Source: Clostridia bacterium
GTDB taxonomy: Bacteria > Bacillota_A > Clostridia > Christensenellales > Borkfalkiaceae
Reading direction: 5' to 3'
Length of the DNA stretch: 13,020 nt
Assembly: GCA_017456945.1 (NCBI GenBank)
Contig: JAFTIK010000024.1
Coordinates: 1-13,020 of the forward strand
Below are positions 1 through 7,062 of this stretch, one piece after another. Within the stretch, counting starts at the first letter, position 1. Every line of letters begins with the position of its first letter. The position numbers and the translations under genes were made by a program. The notes under the pieces are model-generated. The model was not told the origin of the DNA. It searched no databases and worked only from the letters and a program-made list of their open reading frames with translations.

Positions 1-1488
1 ATGGCCCTTATGAACGACCTTTTCAAAGGCGTTATGAAAGGCAGAACTATGTACGTTATTCCGTACTCTATGGGCGCTGTAGGCAGTAAGTTCTCTAAAA
101 TAGGTATCGAACTTACCGACTCTATCTACGTTGTTCTTAACATGGCTATCATGACCAGAGTAGGTAAGGCTGTTATCGACGCGCTTGGCGACGGCGATTT
201 CATTAAAGGCTTGCACTCTTACGCAGAACTTTCTGAAGAAAAGAGATATATCATGCACTTCCCCGAAGAAAACGCTATTATGAGTATCAACTCTAACTAC
301 GGCGGAAACGTTCTTCTCGGCAAAAAGTGTTTTGCTCTTCGTATCGCTTCTTACCTTGGTAAGACCGAAGGTTGGATGGCTGAACACATGCTTATTCTCG
401 GCATCACCAACCCCAAGGGCGAAAAGAAATATATCGCAGCGGCTTTCCCGTCGGCTTGCGGTAAAACCAACCTTGCAATGCTTATTCCCCCCAAGTCTTA
501 CCTTGAAAAGGGTTATAAGATCGAATGCGTAGGCGACGACATTGCTTGGATTAGAGTTGGCGAAGACGGCAGACTTTGGGCAGTTAACCCCGAAAACGGT
601 TTCTTCGGCGTTGCGCCCGGTACTAACATTAAGTCCAACCCCAACGCTCTTAAATCTACTATGAAAAACACCATTTTCACCAACGTTGTTCAAAATCTTG
701 ACGATAACACCGTTTGGTGGGAAGGTCTTGATAAGAATCCCCCCAAGAACGCTATCGACTGGAAGGGTAATCCTTGGAACGGCGATATGAAAGACGCTGA
801 AGGTAAGGCTATCAAGGGCGCTCACCCCAACAGCCGTTTCACCGCACCTGCTATCAACTGTCCTTGCATTTCCGATCAGTTTGAAGCGCCCAACGGCGTT
901 CCGCTTTCTGCAATCGTATTCGGTGGCAGACGCGCTAAGACCGCTCCGTTAGTATATCAAAGTAAAGACTGGAACAACGGCGTATTCGTTGGCTCTATCA
1001 TGGCTAGTGAAACCACCGCTGCCGCTACCGGCGCAGTAGGCGTTGTTCGTCGTGACCCGATGGCTATGCGTCCGTTCGTTGGTTACAATATGGGCGACTA
1101 CTTCAATCACTGGATTGAAATGGGCGATAAGATTGCTAACAAACCCAAGATCTTCAACGTTAACTGGTTTAGAACTGACGACGAAGGCAACTTCATTTGG
1201 CCGGGCTTTGGCGACAACATGCGCGTTCTCGAATGGATTATCGACCGTTGCGAAGACAAGGTTGATGCTGTTGAAACGCCTATCGGTTTCGTACCTAAGG
1301 CAGAAGATATCAATATCGAAGGTTTAGAAGACGTTACGCTCGACACCATTAAAGAACTTCTTACCGTTGACAAAGAAAACTGGAAGAAAGAAGCAGAAGG
1401 TATCGAACAATTCTACGGCGAACTCACTAGAGTACCTAGCGAACTTTACGCTCAACTCGAAGAATTGAAGAAAAACCTTAACAAATAG
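1..1488 (+). CDS. pckG: Phosphoenolpyruvate carboxykinase (GTP), 5' part cut by window edge
   Basis: This enzyme interconverts oxaloacetate + GTP and PEP + CO2 + GDP in the cytoplasm. The visible 495 residues match the GTP-dependent family almost to the end: GRTMYVIPYSMG at 14-25, YGGNVLLGKKC at 100-110, the nucleotide-binding loop FPSACGKTNLAM at 149-160 with its reactive cysteine, VGDDIAW at 177-183, NPENGFFGVAPGT at 196-208, FGGRR, and HVNWFR-like and WPGFG segments near the C-terminus. Family members have about 600 residues, so roughly 110-135 N-terminal residues lie left of the window. The ATG at base 1 is therefore probably an internal methionine, not the start. Codons are biased (GGC, AAC, AAG, CTT frequent; TTA and ATA rare) compared with neighbouring genes, suggesting high expression. 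GTP-type enzymes are less common in Firmicutes than the ATP type. The identification is very secure; only the 5' end is unknown. Confidence 0.97.
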   Translation: MALMNDLFKGVMKGRTMYVIPYSMGAVGSKFSKIGIELTDSIYVVLNMAIMTRVGKAVIDALGDGDFIKGLHSYAELSEEKRYIMHFPEENAIMSINSNYGGNVLLGKKCFALRIASYLGKTEGWMAEHMLILGITNPKGEKKYIAAAFPSACGKTNLAMLIPPKSYLEKGYKIECVGDDIAWIRVGEDGRLWAVNPENGFFGVAPGTNIKSNPNALKSTMKNTIFTNVVQNLDDNTVWWEGLDKNPPKNAIDWKGNPWNGDMKDAEGKAIKGAHPNSRFTAPAINCPCISDQFEAPNGVPLSAIVFGGRRAKTAPLVYQSKDWNNGVFVGSIMASETTAAATGAVGVVRRDPMAMRPFVGYNMGDYFNHWIEMGDKIANKPKIFNVNWFRTDDEGNFIWPGFGDNMRVLEWIIDRCEDKVDAVETPIGFVPKAEDINIEGLEDVTLDTIKELLTVDKENWKKEAEGIEQFYGELTRVPSELYAQLEELKKNLNK

Positions 1489-1510
1489 TTTAACGCTTAA
1501 ACAAAAATTA

Positions 1511-1537
1511 AAAGGCTCTCAATAGAGAGCCTTTTTT
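1511..1537. terminator. Bidirectional intrinsic terminator between convergent pckG and dut
   Basis: GGCTCTC (1514-1520) pairs with GAGAGCC (1525-1531) around an AATA loop, and AAA/TTT extends the stem. A run of six T follows on the plus strand (1532-1537). On the minus strand the hairpin is followed by TTTTAATTTTT. It lies 22 bases after the pckG stop and 16 bases beyond the dut stop, so it can end both transcripts. Confidence 0.93.
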
Positions 1538-1552
1538 ATTATAAAAATTAGT

Positions 1553-2029
1553 TTATTTTTTATCCGTGCTACCTATACCGCCCGTGCGTTCTACTTCGCA
1601 CTCGTCGTCAAGGGTAATGCCGTATTCAACGAAAATACCTTGCGCGAACGCCTTGCCTTTTTCCACCGTCAAGGGCTTATCGCCACAGTTAGTCATCTTT
1701 ATAAAAATATGACCTTGGTTATCTGCAAAATAGTAGTCGCTATCTATTATGCCTACCGTGTTGTTTAGGGTTAAGCGATACTTAAAGCCCAAACTTGAAC
1801 GGGGGTAAATTTTCAAAACCCAACCTTCGTCAATTTTAACTCTAATTCCCGTTGCAATTTTAACCGTTTCGCCAACGGCTAAAGAAAATTCCTTGGGCGC
1901 GAAAAAGTCGTAGCCGGCGCTACCTTTGGTCGCCCTACGGGGCAAAATAATATCGTCGTATTCGGGTTTAGTGCCTTCTTTTAGATACTCGGTTTCAGAA
2001 ACCTTAAAAAATTGCGCTATTTTTTTCAT
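1553..2029 (-). CDS. dut: dUTP diphosphatase (trimeric dUTPase)
   Basis: The enzyme hydrolyses dUTP to dUMP and pyrophosphate, keeping uracil out of DNA and supplying the thymidylate precursor. All five motifs of the homotrimeric family are seen in the 158 residues: SAGYDFFAP at 37-45, PRSS at 77-80, NTVGIIDSDYY at 90-100 with the catalytic Asp in IID, GKAFAQGIF at 125-133, and RTGGIGST at 148-155. Motif 4 lacks the more usual Arg and Leu residues, and motif 5 has Ile where Phe is common for stacking on uracil. About five extra residues after motif 3 (FADNQGHIF) resemble the variant found in clostridia and their phages. The ATG is preceded by AAGGAA 10 bases upstream. A promoter overlaps the end of the upstream MFS gene, so dut can be transcribed alone or as the last gene of that group. 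Confidence 0.95.
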   Translation of the reverse strand: MKKIAQFFKVSETEYLKEGTKPEYDDIILPRRATKGSAGYDFFAPKEFSLAVGETVKIATGIRVKIDEGWVLKIYPRSSLGFKYRLTLNNTVGIIDSDYYFADNQGHIFIKMTNCGDKPLTVEKGKAFAQGIFVEYGITLDDECEVERTGGIGSTDKK

Positions 2030-2059
2030 AAAAATTTTTCCTTATTATATATTAAAATT

Positions 2060-2088
2060 ATTTTACCACACTACTTAAAATAAATCAA
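2060..2088 (-). promoter_or_regulatory. Predicted sigma-A promoter for dut
   Basis: On the minus strand TTGATT (2083-2088) and TAAAAT (2060-2065) are separated by exactly 17 bases. The -35 box overlaps the TGA stop of the MFS gene (2085-2087). The predicted start would leave a leader of roughly 20-25 bases before the dut ATG. A second TATAAT lies about 15 bases further downstream but has no convincing -35. Confidence 0.55.
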
Positions 2089-3260
2089 GCGTTACGGAAT
2101 TTAGCCGTTTTTCTATCGTAAATAATGCCAAAAACCACCATTACCACGAACAACGCGGTTAGGTAATAGGGGTAAGCGTCAATAGAAACGTAGTCGGCAA
2201 ATAGCCCGAACAAGGGAGGCATAAGACAAATTCCAAGGTTGCACGCCACCATTTGCGTTCCCATAATGGATTGTGATATTTCCTTGCCGAAATACTTTGG
2301 CGTAAGGCAACAAAGGTTGGGGAAAGTAGGTCCGTTGCCAAGCCCAACGCAAAGCAATCCGATAGCCTTAACCACGGGGGGAACGGGCAAGATTAAAAGC
2401 GCCATTGCAATTCCAACGATAATAAAGCCGGTAAAGATAATCGGGCGTTCTTTAATTTTAGTTGCAACTATGCCCGAAATAAATCTAGAAACCGTTATGC
2501 CAACGTAATATAAGGTTAGGTAACGGGCGGCAAGTTCTTCGGATAAACCTTGCGATTTAACTAGGTACGAAGCCCCCCAAATTCCACAAGTAAACTCTAA
2601 GCCGACGGATGCGAAAAACACTACCCACGCAATAGGAACTTGCTTGATTTTAACTAGTTCTTTAAGTTTAAGCGTTTTAGGTGTGAACTGTTCTTCTTCC
2701 GTTTGCAATTTATTTACTTTTTTCCATAACGGAAGGGCTATAAAGGATATAGCGGTAATGGCAACTTGAATAAAGAATACCACCATATATCCGTTTCGCC
2801 AACCGTTTTCGCCACCGATAAATAAAGATAAAAGCAAGGGGCTAGCGATAACGCCAACGCCGTAAAAACTGTGCAAGAAATTCATATGCGTAGGCTTGTA
2901 GTGTATAGCCACGTAGTTATTCATTGCAGAATCTATCGCCCCAGCGCCAAGCCCCGCGGGTATAGAACAAAGCACGGAAAACCAAAGAGAGTGTGAAAGC
3001 GCCGTGCCAACTAGCCCCAAAAGGGTTAGCGTAGTGCTTAACGCAGCAACAGCCCCCGTGCCGAACTTGTTGATAAGTTTTGCGCTAAAATAACTCATAA
3101 TAGCCGTACAGAAAGAAGCCACTATCGTAATATAGTTGGCTTGCCCGATAGAAGCGCCTATGTCTTGATACATAGCAGGCCAAGCCGCGCCGAGCGCCGA
3201 GTCGGGTATGCCTAGCCCTATAAACATTATATATATAAGTAATAAAAGTAGGGTAGCCAT
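2085..3260 (-). CDS. MFS transporter, FHS (fucose/galactose/glucose symporter)-like
   Basis: This is a 391-residue integral membrane protein with about twelve hydrophobic helices split by a charged central loop (about residues 178-205, KKVNKLQTEEEQ). The N-terminal half carries GLGAGAIDSAMNNYVAIHY followed by MNFLHSFYGVGVIASPLL. That pattern, a small-residue-rich helix 4 and an LHxFxGxG segment in helix 5, is typical of the fucose-permease-like FHS branch of the major facilitator superfamily. The C-terminal half has GLGNGPTFPNLCCLTPKYFG, also typical. The likely role is proton-coupled uptake of a sugar or other small solute; the substrate cannot be read from sequence. The start ATG follows the TAA of the nitroreductase gene with no gap, and its GGAG site (3268-3271) lies inside that gene, so translation is probably coupled. 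Rhamnose isomerase is nearby, but a role in rhamnose uptake would be speculation because it lies in a different transcription unit. Confidence 0.85.
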   Translation of the reverse strand: MATLLLLLIYIMFIGLGIPDSALGAAWPAMYQDIGASIGQANYITIVASFCTAIMSYFSAKLINKFGTGAVAALSTTLTLLGLVGTALSHSLWFSVLCSIPAGLGAGAIDSAMNNYVAIHYKPTHMNFLHSFYGVGVIASPLLLSLFIGGENGWRNGYMVVFFIQVAITAISFIALPLWKKVNKLQTEEEQFTPKTLKLKELVKIKQVPIAWVVFFASVGLEFTCGIWGASYLVKSQGLSEELAARYLTLYYVGITVSRFISGIVATKIKERPIIFTGFIIVGIAMALLILPVPPVVKAIGLLCVGLGNGPTFPNLCCLTPKYFGKEISQSIMGTQMVACNLGICLMPPLFGLFADYVSIDAYPYYLTALFVVMVVFGIIYDRKTAKFRNA

Positions 3261-3932
3261 TTATTTTCTCCAAACGAAATTATCCTTGCCTGCGCCTATT
3301 TCAAAATGAAGTTTAGCAATGCCTTTATCCGTTTTTGAAAAGGGACCGAAACGGTGGGTAAGTTTAACGGTGTTACCAGATAGTTCAAAGTGGAACTTTT
3401 GTTGGTTTATAGCCGTAGGGGCTAGCATTGCCGACTTAACCCCTTCTAAAAACCAGTCTGGACAAGGCTCTGTCGCCGTGTAAAAAGTTTGCATAGGTTT
3501 GGATTTGTGAAAAACGCCTTGCGTTTCCCCGTACCCCAAAGCGATTGCAATAAAAATCTTTTCGTCGGGGGAAAGTGTTACCTTGCATTTATTCTTACTA
3601 TAAGAAATGCCTGCCCAACAAGTGTTAAGCCCAAGCGCTTGGGCTTTCAAAACTATAAGTTCGCCGTAGTAGCCTACTTGCTCGGAAAAATCTCCGTCCT
3701 TTTTTACTATCGCCAAAATATAGTTATTTACCTTGCTAAACTTTCCGTACTTTGCAAGCAAGGTGTTAAAGGCGTTAGGCTCGTCGGTAACTAATTCAAA
3801 CCGAACGCCCGATATATCGTTAATTTTATCTATCTCGCTATTAAGGTGTAAAAGTAAATCGTCGGGTATTTTCTTATCTAAAAACCGCCTTACGGAATGA
3901 CGGGTTTGTATTGCGTTTTTCAAGTTTTCCAT
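3261..3932 (-). CDS. Nitroreductase-family protein (TM1586-like)
   Basis: The 223-residue protein begins with the family signature of an FMN-dependent nitroreductase (RHSVRRF at 11-17, then a short acidic/proline linker). It continues with VGYYGELIVLKAQALGLNTCWAG, in which the helix and Trp-Ala-Gly pattern are typical. The overall order, two similar half-domains within one chain (a second begins near PCPDWFLEGVKSAMLAPTAINQQ), fits the Pfam TM1586 nitroreductase group rather than classical homodimeric NfsB-type enzymes; this is from recall of the family, not a search. It probably binds FMN and reduces an organic substrate with NAD(P)H, but the substrate is unknown. AAGGAG (3939-3944) sits 6 bases before the ATG. 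The gene starts 15 bases after the upstream transporter gene and abuts the MFS gene, so the three are likely one operon. Confidence 0.8.
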   Translation of the reverse strand: MENLKNAIQTRHSVRRFLDKKIPDDLLLHLNSEIDKINDISGVRFELVTDEPNAFNTLLAKYGKFSKVNNYILAIVKKDGDFSEQVGYYGELIVLKAQALGLNTCWAGISYSKNKCKVTLSPDEKIFIAIALGYGETQGVFHKSKPMQTFYTATEPCPDWFLEGVKSAMLAPTAINQQKFHFELSGNTVKLTHRFGPFSKTDKGIAKLHFEIGAGKDNFVWRK

Positions 3933-3947
3933 TTTTATCTCCTTAAA

Positions 3948-5273
3948 TTAAGCCATAAAAAATAGGGCTAAAAGGGTGGCTGCAAGCGTGGGTAACGCCA
4001 CCGTAACCCCGTAAAGAACGAACTTTGCAAAGGAAAGTTTAACCCCGTGCGAAGAAAGAATTTTGTTCCACATAATCCCTGCAAGCGCGCCCACGGGCGT
4101 AATGAACGCCCCTATATTAGAGCCGACTACCGCGCCGTAAACGGCAAGTTTGTTTCCACCCGAAACAATGCTTTCAAAAAGCACGCTCATAGGAATATTG
4201 TTAAGTAGGTTTGATGCGAGCGCCGAAACAAAACCTATGCTAACGCAGTCACTATTATTGCCAGTAATAAGTAAGTTTTTCAAAACGTCGGTAAACCCCG
4301 AACTCTTTAACGCAAGAACTATAACGAACATAGATAGCACGAAAGGTATAAGTTCGTAAGGCTCTTTTTTCATAGAGCCAACCACGGGTTTAACCGTGTG
4401 GTAGTGAATAATATCGTAAACGACGTCGAAAATAGTAAGGCTTAATGCGGCGAAGAAACAGATTATCCACATTTCCGCCCCGATATATTCTGCAAGCGCA
4501 AGCATAATAATGCACGCCAAAAGGTGAACGATTGCCACTATCATAGTGGTTTTTTCCACCTTTATAACCCCGCCCGTTGCGCTAGTTTTTTCGCAAAGCG
4601 GTTTGCTCTCTTGTTTTTGTGGCGCGTGAAGTTGTTTTCCGAATAGCAATATTAGCACGCCTAACCCCGTAAGCCCGCCTATTACTGCAGGTAGCATCAT
4701 TACCGAAAGGTATTCGGAAAAACCTATACCCGCAGACTGCGCAAGGTAAACGTTGGTAGGGTTTCCAACTATAAGAGCCATACTCCAAGTGTTCGCGGCG
4801 ATAAATTCTGCAACTAGATAGGGAATAGGCGAAATTCTCGCCTTTTTTGCAAAAATGCAAATCGCAGGGGTAAAGGTTAAAATTATAACGTCGTTAGAAG
4901 TGAAAACGGTAAGAATAGAAACCACGGCGTAAAGCCCTAAAAACAAGGGTAATTGTTTGCCGTTGGTCTTTCTAAACAACCCGTCTGCAACCCAGTCGAA
5001 GAAACCCGCGTCACCAAGATAAACGGAAAGCAAAGTCATAGATAAAAATAACACTAGAATTTTTAAGGGGTTTACCGAAGTGTCTGCGGTAACCCCGTCT
5101 ATAACGGCGGAAAAAGAAATACGGCCCGTGGCTAGTAGAAGTATTGCGCCCAACAAGCAAATAATCCAGTAAAGTCCTACCGAACGATTTTTAATTGTAA
5201 GATACGGCTTAACTAACACGCATACCGCCATTGCAAGTATGGTTATAGCCGAAATAATAACCGTTAATATCAT
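3948..5273 (-). CDS. ArsB/SLC13-like ion transporter
   Basis: This 441-residue membrane protein has about ten to twelve hydrophobic helices in two inverted-repeat-like halves. Each half has the ion-transporter superfamily hairpin signature: SNDVIILTFTP (126-136) with GNPTN (170-174) in the first half, and ASNLLNNIPM with GSNIGAFITPVGALAGIMW in the second. This pattern is shared by ArsB arsenite permeases, NhaD-like antiporters and citrate or dicarboxylate carriers. The ion is undetermined, and no arsR, arsC or arsA is nearby, so I do not call it arsB. An ATG 54 bases upstream (5327) is in frame, but the one at 5273 is preferred. It has AGGTGA 7 bases ahead, it begins a clean first helix, and the predicted promoter lies between the two ATGs. 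It heads the transporter-nitroreductase-MFS operon. Confidence 0.82.
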   Translation of the reverse strand: MILTVIISAITILAMAVCVLVKPYLTIKNRSVGLYWIICLLGAILLLATGRISFSAVIDGVTADTSVNPLKILVLFLSMTLLSVYLGDAGFFDWVADGLFRKTNGKQLPLFLGLYAVVSILTVFTSNDVIILTFTPAICIFAKKARISPIPYLVAEFIAANTWSMALIVGNPTNVYLAQSAGIGFSEYLSVMMLPAVIGGLTGLGVLILLFGKQLHAPQKQESKPLCEKTSATGGVIKVEKTTMIVAIVHLLACIIMLALAEYIGAEMWIICFFAALSLTIFDVVYDIIHYHTVKPVVGSMKKEPYELIPFVLSMFVIVLALKSSGFTDVLKNLLITGNNSDCVSIGFVSALASNLLNNIPMSVLFESIVSGGNKLAVYGAVVGSNIGAFITPVGALAGIMWNKILSSHGVKLSFAKFVLYGVTVALPTLAATLLALFFMA

Positions 5274-5299
5274 CTTTAGTTCACCTAAATTTCCCCATA

Positions 5300-5327
5300 A
5301 GTATAGCACTAATTTAATGAAAAACAA
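5300..5327 (-). promoter_or_regulatory. Predicted extended -10 promoter for the transporter operon
   Basis: On the minus strand TTGTTT (5322-5327) is followed after 16 bases by TATACT (5300-5305), preceded by TGC, which makes an extended -10. The -35 lies inside the T-run of the rhaA terminator, so the terminator and the next promoter overlap. The predicted start near 5293 leaves a leader of about 20 bases. Confidence 0.6.
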
Positions 5328-5357
5328 AAAGAAAAAACACCTTGAAAGGTGTTTTTC
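5321..5357 (-). terminator. Intrinsic terminator of rhaA
   Basis: ACACCT (5337-5342) pairs with AGGTGT (5347-5352) around a TGAA loop, extended by flanking A/T pairs. Read on the minus strand it is followed by TTTTT-C-TTTTT. It begins about 25 bases beyond the rhaA stop. The plus-strand side also ends in T5, but no plus-strand gene ends here. Confidence 0.88.
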
Positions 5358-5381
5358 GCTTATATATTTAAATTTTAATAA

Positions 5382-6626
5382 TTATACGCGTGCAGAAAGA
5401 ACTTCTTTTTCGTATTTTTCAATCTCGCTAAACAACGCAAAGTCGTTCGGGCAACCTTGGCGAGCGCAGTATTCTTCCCAAACTTCGCCGAACGGCAAGG
5501 TCTTAACTGCTTCTTGGCTAACGATAAGTTCAGAAAGTTTGTTTTGGTCTTGCAAATCTTTAAGTTTAGCGTTGGGGGTGAGCATTGCTGATAAAAGGGC
5601 TTTTTGCCAACTTCTAAACCCTATGCACCAAGACGCAATACGGTTAATGCTAGCGTCGAAATAGTCGAGCGCCATATATACTCTATCCAAAGCGTCGCAT
5701 CTAACTATTTCCTTTGCCATTTCCTTGGTTTCGTCGTCAAATAAAACGGTGTGGTCGCTATCCCAACGGATAGGGCGGGTAATGTGCAATGCGATTTCGT
5801 TAAAGAAACATAAAAGGGCGGGAATTTTATCCGAAACCACTTCGGTCGGGTGGTAGTGACCGTTGTCCATAAGCGGTAAGCACCCGTCGTGCATTGCGGC
5901 AAAGGATAAAGAGAATTCTGCCGAGCCTACCGTGTAGGCTTCTACGCCGATACCGAACACTTTAGATTCTACGCAAGGTTTAACGAGCGATTTATCGAAC
6001 GGTTCGGAAAGAATTTCTTCTATGCTTGCTTTATAGCGGGCTCTAGGTCCAAATCTGTCCGCGGGGATATCCTTGTAACCGTCCCCCGTCCAAATATTCA
6101 TAACGCAAGGGATACCCGTTTGTTCTGCAAAGTATTGACTAATGCGAATACAAGCCTTGCCGTGCGCAATCCAAAAATCTCTAGTAGCCTTATCGGGCGA
6201 AGAAAGGGTAAGCCCGTCTTTTACCTTGGGGTGAGAAAAGAAAGTGGGGTTAAAATCCAAGCCCATACCGTGCTTTTTAGCAAAGTCCACCCATTTTTTG
6301 AAATGTTTGGGCTCTAATTTATCACGGTCAACGAATCCGTCTTCCATAATAGCGTAGCAAGCGTGCACGTTGATTTTTTTCATACCGGGGCAGAGCGCCA
6401 TAACCTTTTCCATATCCGCCATAAGTTCGTCTGGCGTTCTAGCCTTTCCGGGATAATTCCCCGTCGTCTGAATACCACCCGTCAAAGGTCCGTCTTGGTC
6501 AAAGCCCTTAACGTCGTCACCCTGCCAACAATGTAAAGATACGGGCAAACTTTTAAGTTTTTCAATAACGGCGTCGGTGTCGATGCCGAATTTTGCGTAA
6601 GTTTGTTTTGCTTCTAAATAACTCAT
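5382..6626 (-). CDS. rhaA: L-rhamnose isomerase
   Basis: It converts L-rhamnose to L-rhamnulose, the first step of rhamnose catabolism, with divalent metals in a TIM-barrel active site. The 414 residues match the family across their length: SLHCWQGDDVKGF (30-42), GLDFNPTFFSHP (122-133), GIGVEAYTVGSAEF (225-238), MDNGHYHPTEV (253-263), LHITRPIRWDSDH (280-292) and ALDYFDASINRIA (319-331). By alignment from memory with the E. coli enzyme, the metal and catalytic positions correspond to E229, D254, H281, D289, D291 and D321, all present, so it should be active. The start ATG has GGAG 7 bases upstream. Unusually, neither rhamnulokinase, rhamnulose-1-phosphate aldolase, RhaM nor an obvious regulator is adjacent. 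The gene forms a single-gene unit with its own promoter and terminator, so the other steps must be encoded elsewhere, or the enzyme may serve another aldose/ketose pair. Confidence 0.96.
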   Translation of the reverse strand: MSYLEAKQTYAKFGIDTDAVIEKLKSLPVSLHCWQGDDVKGFDQDGPLTGGIQTTGNYPGKARTPDELMADMEKVMALCPGMKKINVHACYAIMEDGFVDRDKLEPKHFKKWVDFAKKHGMGLDFNPTFFSHPKVKDGLTLSSPDKATRDFWIAHGKACIRISQYFAEQTGIPCVMNIWTGDGYKDIPADRFGPRARYKASIEEILSEPFDKSLVKPCVESKVFGIGVEAYTVGSAEFSLSFAAMHDGCLPLMDNGHYHPTEVVSDKIPALLCFFNEIALHITRPIRWDSDHTVLFDDETKEMAKEIVRCDALDRVYMALDYFDASINRIASWCIGFRSWQKALLSAMLTPNAKLKDLQDQNKLSELIVSQEAVKTLPFGEVWEEYCARQGCPNDFALFSEIEKYEKEVLSARV

Positions 6627-6638
6627 AATTATTCTCCG

Positions 6639-6654
6639 AAGAAAAGTTTTTCTT
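6639..6654. promoter_or_regulatory. Palindrome at the predicted rhaA transcription start (possible operator)
   Basis: AAGAAAAGTTTTTCTT contains the perfect 7-base inverted repeat AAGAAAA/TTTTCTT around a two-base centre. It spans the predicted +1 of rhaA, a normal place for a repressor site. It could also simply be AT-rich chance sequence or a weak leader hairpin. A further imperfect repeat, TATAGACA (6659-6666) versus TGTCAATA (6680-6687), matches at 7 of 8 positions but partly follows from the promoter hexamers themselves. Confidence 0.35.
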
Positions 6655-6656
6655 TA

Positions 6657-6685
6657 ATTATAGACAAAAAAAAGCGTGGTGTCAA
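6657..6685 (-). promoter_or_regulatory. Perfect-consensus sigma-A promoter for rhaA
   Basis: On the minus strand TTGACA (6680-6685) and TATAAT (6657-6662) are both exact consensus hexamers with an optimal 17-base spacer (6663-6679) that contains an eight-base T run on that strand. The expected start is near 6650, giving a leader of about 24 bases that contains the GGAG ribosome site. Confidence 0.85.
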
Positions 6686-6748
6686 TAGAAAAGAATATAT
6701 AAAATTTACTCTAAAAATGCTTTATTTTAATATTTTCAAATATTAGCG

Positions 6749-6795
6749 TATAATTTTAGCCGTTTGAAAGGCATATAATTTTTTAAGGTGGTGAT
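6749..6795 (+). promoter_or_regulatory. Candidate promoter region and strong ribosome site of yqfC
   Basis: Two exact TATAAT hexamers occur (6749-6754 and 6774-6779), neither with a good -35 at 16-18 bases. The second lies within CATATAAT (6772-6779), which resembles the -10 element of the mother-cell sporulation factor sigma-E (CATACAAT type), consistent with yqfC being a sigma-E gene in Bacillus subtilis. The -35 is not clear, so the sigma assignment is tentative. AAGGTGGTGAT (6785-6795) matches the anti-Shine-Dalgarno complement at 10 of 11 positions, just before the ATG. Confidence 0.45.
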
Positions 6796-6798
6796 AGT

Positions 6799-7062
6799 AT
6801 GGGTTTAATTGAAGAAATAAAAAAATGTTTTATGGAAAACGAAATACCCCAAGAGCCTATATTTAGGGCGGTAACTTTCGGGGATAGTGGAATTTATTTA
6901 GAAAACGTTCGCCAAATAGTATCTTATACCCCAGAAAGAATAGAATTCGGGCTAAAAAAGGGCGGATTAGTTGTTTCGGGTAAGTGTATGTATATAAAAA
7001 AGTTTTGTGGGGGTGACGTGGCGATTTGCGGAAAAATAATCAAAACCGAACGGGTTTTTTAA
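6799..7062 (+). CDS. yqfC: Sporulation protein YqfC
   Basis: This is a small 87-residue protein matching the YqfC family, which is usually about 90 residues. Seen features are the beta-rich pattern VTFGDSGIYLENVRQIVSYTPERIEFG (residues 25-51), then LVVSGKCMYIKKF (57-69) and a final GKIIKTERVF. In families I recall, the equivalent segments read like IENH-G-I-F/Y-S and L-V-SGK-L-IK. There is no signal peptide or membrane helix. YqfC is produced in the mother cell during sporulation and always travels with YqfD, so the two probably act together, but the biochemical role is not established. The gene opens the plus-strand operon, has a near-perfect ribosome site, and overlaps yqfD by 37 bases. Confidence 0.88.
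   Translation: MGLIEEIKKCFMENEIPQEPIFRAVTFGDSGIYLENVRQIVSYTPERIEFGLKKGGLVVSGKCMYIKKFCGGDVAICGKIIKTERVF

Noticed and set aside
1..3. ATG at base 1 as the true start of pckG
   Set aside because: The family has about 110-135 more N-terminal residues, including substrate-binding residues; the frame almost certainly continues left of the window.
5274..5327. In-frame upstream ATG for the ion transporter, adding 18 residues
   Set aside because: It lies upstream of the predicted promoter, has no ribosome site, and overlaps the rhaA terminator T-run; the ATG at 5273 has AGGTGA at good spacing.
5239..5664. Plus-strand ORF of 141 codons across the rhaA 3' end
   Set aside because: It is antisense to rhaA and crosses its terminator and the next promoter, with no family features or ribosome site.
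6764..6769. TTGAAA upstream of yqfC as a -35 box
   Set aside because: A -10 box at 16-18 bases would fall in the ribosome site, where only GGTGGT-like sequence occurs.
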